Part shown: piece after piece, positions 56,081-64,000 of the stretch
Position numbering within the stretch: position 1 is the stretch's first letter
Layout of the letters: every line of letters starts with the position of its first letter
Origin: Heligmosomoides polygyrus polygyrus
Taxonomy: Eukaryota > Nematoda > Chromadorea > Rhabditida > Heligmosomidae
Assembly (NCBI GenBank): GCA_947396885.1
Contig: OX377203.1
Location: forward strand, 6,324,001 to 6,388,000
Length of the DNA: 64,000 bases
Reading direction: 5' to 3'
Made by a program: the position numbers and the translations under genes
Notes under the pieces: generated by a model
The model's database searches: none
The model's input: the letters and a program-made list of their open reading frames with translations, nothing else
What the model was told of the DNA's origin: nothing

Positions 56081-56720
56081 ACTCGACGCTACACTTACAA
56101 CGATGAAATTTTCACGGACGAGTTGTCCGGGGCAGGTTACAACAACAACAACAACAACGTGGTGGAACGCCACCGTATCGATTTTTGCTTTCTTTTCCGC
56201 GAGAACGATTCTCGGACAACCCGCGCCGCATACGCCACAGCCTGCATAGCGACGAGGGTGTTTCGCAGTGCACGGCTTCGAGCCCACTGCTTCGGCGGTT
56301 GGGTTGAAACCACAATTTTTGGTTGGGGTGCTCGTGGCATCCGGGCGGAGCAAAGGTTGTGGAGTTGTGCTGAAGGGCGGGGCATTCTTCCGCCCTCATG
56401 GGCCGTATGCTCGTGCTCCCCCGTTGGGGAAGAATCAATCAATATCAGCACATTTTATCACACCCTAATCCCCCATCGGGGGAGACTCGGGGTAGACGAG
56501 CATACGGCCCCTGGGGCCTATGCTCGTGCTCCCCCGTTGGGGGAGAATCAATCAATATCAGCATATCTCATCACACCCCGATCCCCCATCGGGGGAGACT
56601 CGGGCAGACGAGCATACGGCCCCAGACCGCGCTCCACGATGAGCACCGCACCCCAACCCCATCGGCGCGCCCCGGACAACTCGTCCGTGAAAATTTCATC
56701 GTTGTAAGTGTAGCGTCGAG
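56081..56720. mobile_element. MITE with 50-bp terminal inverted repeats
   Basis: actcgacgctacacttacaa, cgatgaaattttcacggacg and agttgtccggggc at 56081-56137 are mirrored at 56668-56720. The GACGAGTTGTCCGG core is shared with the elements at 36457 and 38205. An (acaac)n tract lies at 56140-56157. Two palindromic MITEs (56395-56515 and 56508-56622) are nested inside. Confidence 0.75.
56395..56622. repeat. Two head-to-tail copies of the GGGGCCGTATGCTCGT palindrome
   Basis: gggccgtatgctcgtgctcc to gacgagcatacggcccc is followed directly by ctatgctcgtgctcccccgt to gacgagcatacggccc. Each contains atcaatcaatatcagca. They share a boundary at 56510, and the third copy is at 37795. Confidence 0.7.
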
Positions 56721-57088
56721 TGTGGACCCTCTCCTCTTTCCGGATTTGCACCCGAATTTTCCGTGCAGTTTGGACGATCGTTGTGAAGCCATGAGTACGC
56801 TCATGGTGCTGCAATCAAATATTACGATATTTTTGATTGCGCGATCACCACACCATTTTTCGCTCTTCATTTAATATCCACGTGTTTGTCGCTTTTGATG
56901 GCTATGTTATATTGGCCTCTTTGTTTTCACGACGTTCTAAAAATATTATAAATGCGCCTGCGAAGGAGGGTATTGCTCGCCCTGTGGCTGCGGTTTGAAT
57001 TCGCAAAAGGGCGCGAAAACTAAAAAACGCGAGAAACGCGCGCGGTCGGCACGTGGCACGATGACTATACATCCGCTGGGTCTAGAAG

Positions 57089-57533
57089 TGTATTGGGATC
57101 TATCCTAGTCGGGAGTGGGGGGGGGCATAACTAAAAGTATTAACAAATCCGCTTGAGACTTACCGAACGGCTCCTAGAGAACGAGGCAGGACCCAAAAGA
57201 AACGAGAAAACGAATGGACAAACAAAAAATTTAAATCGCCGCAGTTTTACAACCGTCTCGGCGGGCAAAGAGCGACGCAAAGCAGGTATGCCACGTGCTG
57301 ACCGCCGCCTGACATGTTGGACCCAGGACCTAATATGATGAAGAGGGCACATACCTCTGCCTGTTTACAGTCGCGCGAAAACAAATGTAATTTTTCGTTT
57401 TTTTCCCCGAGAATATTTCAGATTTAGGTCCTTGTTGTTCTGCAGGAGCCGCTCGATAAGTCTCAAGTGGAATTGTTACATACTTCTTATGCGCCTCCCC
57501 CCCCCCCCCCCCCCCCCGACTAGGATAGATCCG
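57089..57533. mobile_element. MITE with GGATCTATCCTAG ends and G/C tracts
   Basis: ggatctatcctagtcgggag plus a G tract on the left and a C tract of about 20 plus gactaggatagatcc on the right (57490-57531). The element at 662-868 has the same ends. Confidence 0.65.
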
Positions 57534-57639
57534 TGTATTGCATTTTATTACAAAGAGGCAAGTAGACGGTGCTATTGAATCCCATTTACTGGTATAAGTA
57601 TAGATGATATCGTTTAGGGGAGTAGGAGCGCGTGGAGGG

Positions 57640-57905
57640 CAGTCGGAGAAGGTACCGCCTGTCGCGTGCACCCGATGGTAGGTTCTTGGTTCGGATTTCT
57701 CGCCGTGCCACCATGCCTTTCATCCCTTCGGGGTCGGTGAGTTGATACCACGCTTGTCTGGAAGGGATGAAGCGCTGACTTGCTCATCGGCTGGCCTCCG
57801 CAAGTCATTGTATGACGAAATACGCACTCAAGTTTCCTCCACGACATCCGTACAAGTCGTGGAGGAAACTGGAAGAAATGGAATGCGTGGCTCACCCCAA
57901 AATGA
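57640..57905 (+). repeat. tRNA-derived SINE, family 1
   Basis: Head gcgtggagggcagtcggaga, B-box region ttggttcggatttct, 3' part gaaatggaatgcgtggctcacccc. It contains a short ttcctccacgac / gtcgtggaggaa inverted repeat. It forms a convergent pair with the next copy. Confidence 0.6.
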
Positions 57906-58009
57906 ATCGAGTAACGACGTTCTTTATCCTCTAACCTTTATGTTTAAGTGTATCCCTATTTTGCGTTTTGAACAAGGATAAGGTTAAAGGACTACGTTAC
58001 TCAGTCCCT

Positions 58010-58268
58010 TTTAGGATGCGCCACGCATTCTACTTCTACGAGATGTCGTGGAGGCGATTTGAATGCGTATTTGGCCATACAATGTGCTACGGTATCCAGC
58101 TGATGAAAAAGTAAACTCATTATCGTCACCAGATGAGTTTGGTACTAACTCACCGACCCCGGAAGGATGGAAAGCTTGGTTAGTTTGGGCGGGAAATCCA
58201 AACCAGGAACCTGGTATCGGATGCAGCCGAAAGTCGCGCCTCCTCCGACTGCGCTACACACGTCCTAC
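58010..58268 (-). repeat. tRNA-derived SINE, family 1, inverted neighbour
   Basis: The minus-strand copy starts tgtgtagcgcagtcggagga and ends with catctcgtagaagtagaatg and cgtggcgcatccta. Its 3' end faces that of the copy at 57640-57905 across about 100 bp. Confidence 0.6.
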
Positions 58269-58755
58269 GTTTGGAATAAGTTTCAAAATTATCAGTAAAA
58301 ATCGTGGAAATGGGGTGTAACTAGCTCTTCATACGTTGTTTCTAAACGTTCATTTCGTATAACATGCGTAGAATTTCTCCCTCTCTGATGACACTCGGCT
58401 CACTATAGTCCAAGGGAGTTTTTGTGGAGAATTCCTGGGGACAGAAATTTGCAGTTCCAGGACAGCTGTCTGTACAGGTGTGTAAGCAAGACATACGAAA
58501 TGCGTGCAGTTGTTGCATTCTCAACGTTTCCTCGCAGTTCTGGCCTTTCATCTTTGTCGCCACCTCCGCAGTAGGTTTTTCTTGTTACGTGGTTGTTGTC
58601 GGAGCGGATTGCGAGCTCTAGTAGTCGTCGAGACACAAGCCTTAACACTTGACGACAATCGCGTTTTGCGACAGGCAGCCGCGTGGGACGCTCACGTTGT
58701 GAGCCACCCGTGGCCCATAATGTCCCTCGCGGACCACTTTTTATTTCGTGCAAAT

Positions 58756-59722
58756 TTCTATGGATGTTTTTCTGCTCACTAATCACCTGTGATAGAAGAA
58801 TGTCCAACAGGAGTAAGCTAGAAAAATGTCGTTGCTTTCATTACATATACCGAATTTTAGAAATTTTACTAGGAAGGAGACCAATCTACAATCAAATTAA
58901 TTCAAACCAGTCTTTTTCGTCCAATGAGGAGGTAATTTGGGTGCTTATCACGAACCTGGCATCCATTTTTGAAACTTGGCCCGATTGCTGTAGGTTACGG
59001 TAGGCACGGGTGAGTAACGCTGTCGAAGTTACGGTCTCGTAGACGAAGTGTGGGTGAAATCAGTAACGATGACGCCAATAGTTATTCACCCGTACCTTCC
59101 GTAATCTACCGTAATCGGCCGAAATTTCGAAAACGGATGGGTTCGTGATCAGCCGTCCAAATTACTTCCCTGGGAGAACTTTGGGCGAAAAAGGCTGACT
59201 TGAATTGATTTGATTCTAGAACTGGTATACTTCTAATTTTTTTTACTAGGAAGTATACCAGTTCTAGAATCAAATCAATTCAAGTCAGCCTTTTTCGCCC
59301 AAAGTTCTCCCAGGGAAGTAATTTGGACGGCTGATCAGGAACCCATCCGTTTTCGAAATTTCGGCCGATTACGGAAGGTACGGGTGAATAACTGTTGGCG
59401 TCATCGTTACTAATTTTGCCCAAACTTCGTCTACGAGACCGTGACTTCGACAGCGTTACTCACCCGTGCCTACCGTAACCTAGAGCAATCGGGTCAAGTT
59501 TCAAAAATGGATGCCAGGTTCGTGATAAGCACCCAAATTACCTCCTTGAACGAACATTGGACGAAAAAGACTGGCTTGAATTAATTTGATTGTAGATTGG
59601 TCTCCTTCCTAGTAAGATTTCTAAAATTCGATATATGTAATGAAAGCAACGACATTTTTCTAGCTTATTCCTGTTTGACATTCTCTTATCACAGGTGATT
59701 AGGGAGTAGAAAAAACATCAAT
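58756..59722. repeat. Near-perfect 1-kb palindrome
   Basis: The arms 58756-59233 and 59245-59722 meet at gattctagaactggtatact / agtataccagttctagaatc with a loop of about 20 bases. The inner 150 bp on each side look identical; farther out a few per cent of bases differ. Contained motifs are cgattacggtaggtacggg-type and gagtaacgctgtcgaag. No coding sequence. The family also occurs as one arm at 51060-51550. Confidence 0.85.
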
Positions 59723-60217
59723 AAAACCGACGTCAATGTGTTTAAGGTTCAATCAAGCCCCTCCTGGATAACCGAATGTTGCATACCACCGAGGTGGACG
59801 TGGCTCGGAGGGTAAAGCGCATTCTTATCACTTCGTTAATGGAATAGATGTGATCTACATGGGGAGGCAGGTACGCTCCAAGCAATCAGAGCGCATTTCA
59901 CGAGGGTGCCATCGAGAGCTGCCGTGTACGGCGGTCTGACTGGCTGGCGCATGATCGGTCGGTGCTCTGATTGGTCGTGCTTGAAGGCGGCTCACCTTCC
60001 GATGGATTTGGAATAGAAACACTCCTGCGTGCCGCCGTGGGTCCGATTGTCTCAGTGGAGCGCACTTGCATGCCAACAATGTACAGTGGCTTGATACGAG
60101 CCATTCCGTAGCTGGTGGCAGCTAGGATCTTTTAGAGAAGGGTGTCAGCTAACATATTCCATTATCGTCGTTGTTTCTTTCATTTTCAGTGCTACTAGAA
60201 TGTTCTCGGATTACTTA

Positions 60218-60420
60218 GGGCCTCTTCATACTTCGCGACAAGAGCAACTTGTCGCCTGTGCAAAATATGCATATCGATTAAAACCGAGCGCGCGCCGCCG
60301 AATACTCGAGCGTCGGCGTTGTCGCTTCAGCCGCTCTTGTCGCTCTAGTCGCTGCTGTCGCCTGTTCATACTTCCGCGCGCTGCGCTCTTGTCGCTTTTG
60401 TCGCGAAGTATGAACATTCC
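60218..60420. mobile_element. TACTTC MITE, second copy
   Basis: Left end agggcctcttcatacttcgcg, right end cgcgaagtatgaacattccc; interior aaatatgcatatcgattaaa shared with 47905-48092. Degenerate cttgtcgc / gcgacaag repeats fill it. Confidence 0.65.
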
Positions 60421-60424
60421 CTGA

Positions 60425-61200
60425 TATACCAGGCTGTCCAATAATTCTTGTCCGAAAATTTCACCATTTTTAATTTTTTCACATTTATTGAAAAACAAGT
60501 GTAATCAACAATATAATCACCACATTTACACAATAGTGGCCCATCGATTGGGCAGGTCGCCGATGCCCTTCGCCCAGAACTCCGGGGGCTGCGACTCGAA
60601 GAAGTCCGCGATGTCGGATTTGAGGTTGTCGTAGTTGGTGAATTTTCTTCCGGCCAAATGGTGCTTCAGCGGGCGGAACAAGTGGTGGTCGGAGGGGGCG
60701 AGGTCCGGGGAATGCGGCGGATGGGCAACCGTCTCCCATCCGAGCGTCGCCAACTTCTGCTGGGTCTCCTTCGCCACGTGGGGGCGCGCGTTGTCGTGCA
60801 GCAGGTGGACCGGGGCCCGTCGGGGACGCCTTTCTCCGATGGCGGCGGCTAGTTTCTCGAGCTGATCGGTGTAGATGGAGGCGGTGACCGTCCTGCCTTG
60901 CGGGAGCAGTTCGAAGTACAGTATGCCCTTGCCGTCCCACCAGCAGCAGAGCATGGTCTTCAGCGGGTGTTCCCTGTCCTCGAGGCTCGTGTCGCCGCTC
61001 TCGAAACGATTGAACCAGCGCCTGACTGTGCGTTGGGACACTGCATCCTCCTTGCACGCTCTGCAGATGTTGGCGACCGCGGTGCCCGTGTCGTTGCCCA
61101 GCAGCCACTCGTAGAACACGAACGTACGAATTCGACCTTGGTCCATTTTAGCTTGTACTGGTAGCTAGACGCGGCGGCTGCGCCTTATATACCCCTAGCG
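60425..61200 (-). mobile_element. Mariner element with shortened transposase
   Basis: The 3' end taccaggctgtccaataatt is mariner-terminal-repeat-like and preceded by TA. The gene is on the minus strand with TATATAAG at 61179-61186, about 35 bases before the start codon. The opposite terminal repeat was not clearly found. Confidence 0.55.
60526..61146 (-). CDS. Mariner transposase with in-frame internal deletion
   Basis: An uninterrupted 206-codon frame from ATG 61146. Residues 1-60 hold a first helix-turn-helix domain (FVFYEWLLGNDTGTAVANIC, VSQRTVRRWFNRFESGD). After EDREH the protein jumps to LKTMLCCWWDGKGILYFELL. The second helix-turn-helix and the first catalytic Asp (TGDE region) are missing, about 140 of the usual 345 residues. 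The second Asp (LLHDNARPHV) and third (HSPDLAPSDHHLF) remain, with the usual 34-residue spacing. It cannot transpose but could bind element ends. The frame has stayed open, so the deletion is recent or the product is kept. Confidence 0.8.
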   Translation of the reverse strand: MDQGRIRTFVFYEWLLGNDTGTAVANICRACKEDAVSQRTVRRWFNRFESGDTSLEDREHPLKTMLCCWWDGKGILYFELLPQGRTVTASIYTDQLEKLAAAIGERRPRRAPVHLLHDNARPHVAKETQQKLATLGWETVAHPPHSPDLAPSDHHLFRPLKHHLAGRKFTNYDNLKSDIADFFESQPPEFWAKGIGDLPNRWATIV

Positions 61201-61254
61201 TGGAACTCTGGAGAACCTTCTAGAAGGTTTTTACACTTGCCTGATAGAAAATTC

Positions 61255-61385
61255 ACCCGGAAAACTCAGATAACGCGGCTTATCAAGTGATATGGTGAGC
61301 GATAATCCGCGTTATCTGAATTTTCCGCTGTGAATTCTCTCTTAAAGTTGTGTAAGTCGTTGATGAATCCGACCCATGGATTCGA
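61255..61385. repeat. Palindromic MITE, GCGGCTTATC family
   Basis: aaaactcagataacgcggct / ccgcgttatctgaattttcc inverted repeat, then the tail gttgtgtaagtcgttgatgaatcc. The same element occurs at 62510-62640. Confidence 0.6.
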
Positions 61386-61577
61386 TGGGGAAAATAAATT
61401 GAGTTGCACAGCAGCATGTTTTTATTAGGATGGCTGAAAAGTCTTGAAACAAAATTTTGAAAACCTCAGAAATTTCTGGAAAAAATCGAAAATCTTGTGT
61501 CAGTGAGGAAGGATAGAAGGTTCCAGAAGTTTTCTCTGTATGAGTATATAAGGGCCCGCGCGCGTCATTTTAGTGAC

Positions 61578-62500
61578 ATGTCGAACGTGGTTGGCCAACA
61601 ACAGCTTTGTTTGGCATCTTCAACGAATGGTGCTGAGGCTCCAACGCAAGCACAAGCTCGGTCTCTAAATATCACCGATGCATTTGGGGAATGGGCTGTA
61701 AGCCGCACCACGATGTATCGTTGGTTCACTCACTTTGAATCAGGGGATATGAAGCCTCAAGACGAAGGGCGCAGTGGACGACCTTCTGCTATCGATGATG
61801 GTGGATTGCAGCTCGCTATCAAATCCAATCCAGAGGCAACTACGCGGGAACTGGCAGCGGTCCTTGGCGGCACCCACTCCACCATCGAGCTGCGTCTCCA
61901 CGACTTCACCGATCGAAAGGTTTTGACAAGATGGATCCCTCATAGACTGACAGAGGCACATAAGCAAGTGCGGATGAACATATACCAGTCACTCCTCGTG
62001 CAGCCGCGTCGAAAGGAATTTCTGAAGGATCCAGTGACTGGAGATGAGAGCTGGATAGTCTACGATAACAGCGCGCGTCATGTAGACCGGCTCCCACGCG
62101 ACGCAGAACCACAAGTCCAGCCGAAGACAGAGCCAACGCAAACATTCACTCTACGTTTGGTGGGATGCCAAAGGGCCAATCTACCATGAGCTGCTGACTG
62201 CTGGCAAGACGGTCACCGCTTCCATATACGTTGATCGGGTTCAGAAATTACCGATACAATACGAGAAAAAAGGCGAAAAAGAGTCACGACAACGCGCGCC
62301 CACACATTGCATCGACAACCTGTGAGAAGATAGCCGAACCTGGCCGGTATCCGGTAGCCCATTCGCCGTATTCGCCCGATCTTGCGCCATCGGATTACCA
62401 TCTGTTTGGACCGCTGAAGCATCATTTGAGAGGAAAAAATTTGAAGGCTATTATGACCTCAAAATGGCATTCGACAACTTCTTCAGGGGTCGAATTCATC
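61578..62500 (+). pseudogene. Mariner transposase, frameshifted
   Basis: From ATG 61578: VSRTTMYRWFTHFESGDMKP (end of the first helix-turn-helix domain), SGRPSAIDDGGLQLAIKSNP, a second helix-turn-helix (TRELAAVLGGTHSTI), then the first catalytic Asp in VTGDESWIVYDN (about 62036). After about 62140 the reading continues in another frame (VWWDAKG), then shifts again: HDNARPHIAST (second Asp, 62294) and YSPDLAPSDYHLF (third Asp, about 62377). All three catalytic Asp codons survive but lie in different frames, so no active enzyme is made. Confidence 0.75.
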
Positions 62501-62509
62501 AACGACTTC

Positions 62510-62640
62510 TCAGCGCAAAACTCAGATAGCGCGGCTTATCGCTCACCATATCGTTTGATAAGCCGCGTTATCGGAGTTTTCCGCTGTGATTTCTCTGTTA
62601 AAGTTATGTAAGTCGTTGACGAATCCAACCCCAGAGGCCG
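62510..62640. repeat. Palindromic MITE nested in mariner
   Basis: gcaaaactcagatagcgcgg / ataagccgcgttatcggag inverted repeat and the tail gttatgtaagtcgttgacga. Same family as 61255-61385. A further solo tail, gtcgttgatgaatccggccc, lies at 62695. Confidence 0.6.
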
Positions 62641-63104
62641 GAAGAGACGCAGGTTTCATCGTGGGTATCTCTAACCCCTATACCCGCAGGTTAGTCGTTG
62701 ATGAATCCGGCCCCAGGTCGCAATCCGCTAATTTCTGTACGAAAAGAATCAGCAAATTGTCGAGCAGATAGGAGAAGGTTATCTCGCTCTATGGTGAATA
62801 TGTTGTTGATTCCTAGTTTGTATTTAGGAGTCTATGGTTGAATTAAAAAAAGATTTTTGTTTTAAGACTTTTCGTCCAGCGTAATACGTCACAAGCCGCT
62901 TATGTAGGCCACATTAACGACTAGTACCCTGTGCTCGATTATAGGATAAGCTTACGCGCAAAATCTGTCTGTGAAGGTTAAAACACTACACTTTCTGTAC
63001 ACAACGGTTTATTGACAATAAAAAATTCATTTTGCTATTGTTTATTATGTTCTCTATTTTAATTCTGGTGCTTTAAAGTTTTTGAGAATTTTTATTTATT
63101 TTTG

Positions 63105-63400
63105 GGCGCGTGTAGCGCAGTCGGAGGAGGCGCCGGTTGTCCCTTGCACCCGATACCAAGTTCCTGGTTCGGATTTCCCGCCCAGGCCAACCAAGCCTTC
63201 CATCCCTTCGGGGTTGGTGAATTGGTACCAGAGTTGCCTAGGAAGGATAGAGCGCTGACTTGTTCATCGGCTAGCCACCACACGTCATTGTATGGCCAAG
63301 TACGCATTCAAGTCGCCTTCACGACATCCCGTAGAAGTAGAATGCATGGCGCATCCCAAAAGGGATGAGTAACGCCGTCTTTTATCCTTTATCCTTTTCT
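63105..63400 (+). repeat. tRNA-derived SINE, family 1, best copy
   Basis: cgtgtagcgcagtcggagga (A-box region), tcctggttcggatttcccgc (B-box region), accaagccttccatcccttc, then ccgtagaagtagaatgcatg, gcgcatccc and a tail of tttatcctttatcctttt. It gives the clearest full-length view of the family, about 290 bp. Confidence 0.7.
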
Positions 63401-63619
63401 ATTTTTAAGGCTGGAGCGACTGGAGACCATTGGCATATTAACTGGAATAGGTTCCCATGATTTAACGGTCTGATACGGGATACGGTATTTGCGCCTTGAA
63501 AATGAGATCAGGGTGCGGATGGCTGAAGCAGCTAAGTGTAACCAGCGGCCGTGTAGCTCTGGGTATACGGGAACGAGCGCCGGTAGTTGATAACAACCGC
63601 TCGAAGGGCATGAAAAGCA

Positions 63620-64000
63620 TCAAGGAACCACCAGCAGACGCGTCCACAGGTTCCTATCACGTGCCAGAATGCTCCAGGGATCCTTCTCGTGCGCGGAACG
63701 CGATGAATTCTTCAAGCGCGAACTGCGACTAAACCTTTGGAAGGTGTTCTGCTGTTACTTTAAGGCTGTGGAGTGCGTCGCATAGCTTTCGTTCAACCTA
63801 CTCCCGCTCATTCTGCCTGGTCTGGTCTGTGACGATGAGCGTAGGCAGGTGTCTGATCGCTGATATCCAGTCGTCTGCCTAGTCTCGCCATCAGTTGCGT
63901 GGTGCGTGCAAATCCCGGCCTCATCATCTCGACTCCTCTTAGCATGACGCTAATCGCGTGCTCATCGTGCTTACGTAGAGCTGAGCCCTTTGAGACATAC
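63620..64000 (-). pseudogene. RTE fragment running off the window end
   Basis: Sequence such as gtgccagaatgctccaggga (63660) and tgacgctaatcgcgtgctca (63945) matches the RTE fragment at 39610-39980 (gtgtcagagtgctccaatgg, cgacgctgatcgcgtgttca) in order and orientation. It encodes the minus-strand region after the reverse transcriptase core. Frames are broken. Confidence 0.6.

Larger units (their letters stand above)
61424..62882 (+). mobile_element. Mariner element, second, with frameshifted transposase
   Basis: The terminal repeats ttaggatggctgaaaagtct and, inverted, gacttttcgtccagcgtaa bound about 1.46 kb. A TATATAAG box lies at 61543-61550, about 30 bases before the start codon. A palindromic MITE (62510-62640) sits in the 3' part. 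Confidence 0.7.

Noticed and set aside
58756..59722. Assembly artefact from whole-genome amplification
   Set aside because: The outer parts of the arms differ at scattered positions, and a related single arm exists at 51060-51550. An artefact would give identical arms. The identical inner 150 bp still deserve confirmation by long reads.
60485..61108. Long minus-strand Arg/Pro-rich frame
   Set aside because: It is an out-of-frame shadow of the mariner transposase at 60526-61146.

Overview
The window is nuclear DNA from an animal, almost certainly a clade V (strongylid or hookworm-like) nematode. Genes are split by short GT-AG introns with TTTCAG or TTTAG acceptors. Three conserved genes could be assembled exon by exon, and two or three of them begin a few bases after a spliced-leader-type acceptor. 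The repeats include mariner, hAT, Tc1, RTE, Penelope-like and tRNA-derived SINE families. The species is inference; nothing here proves it.

Layout. 0-5 kb: transposon remnants (Tc1-like, a hAT with target duplication, SINEs) and a cluster of short inverted-repeat elements carrying CCAAT boxes. 5.06-20.85 kb (+): an NR4A nuclear receptor (nhr-6), ten exons, with a 10.5-kb intron holding one RTE retrotransposon inserted into another, a foldback mariner derivative, a tandemly duplicated inverted-repeat element and a Penelope-like palindrome. 20.85-24.95 kb: intergenic, with small elements and a 135-bp tandem array. 24.95-36.05 kb (-): a complete mre-11 (17 exons). Its introns hold two Penelope-like palindromes, a near-perfect hairpin and a foldback mariner. 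37.42-41.42 kb (+): ufc-1, the E2 enzyme of UFMylation, four exons, divergent from mre-11. 41.5-64 kb: no confidently recognised host gene, only broken RTE, mariner and hAT copies, palindromes and SINEs.

The three host genes are not a pathway: a transcription factor, a double-strand-break repair nuclease and a ubiquitin-like conjugating enzyme. nhr-6 and mre-11 converge; mre-11 and ufc-1 diverge from a region of about 1.4 kb.

The most striking property is structural. At least nine long head-to-head inverted repeats (about 0.2-1.1 kb) occur in 64 kb, built from unrelated element classes. Three carry the 3' end of a Penelope-like element with its GIY-YIG-type tail and a hammerhead-ribozyme-like core at the outer ends. 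A near full-length RTE element begins, exactly at its target-site duplication, with a tRNA-like sequence. All calls come from reading the sequence by eye; no alignment or search was run.
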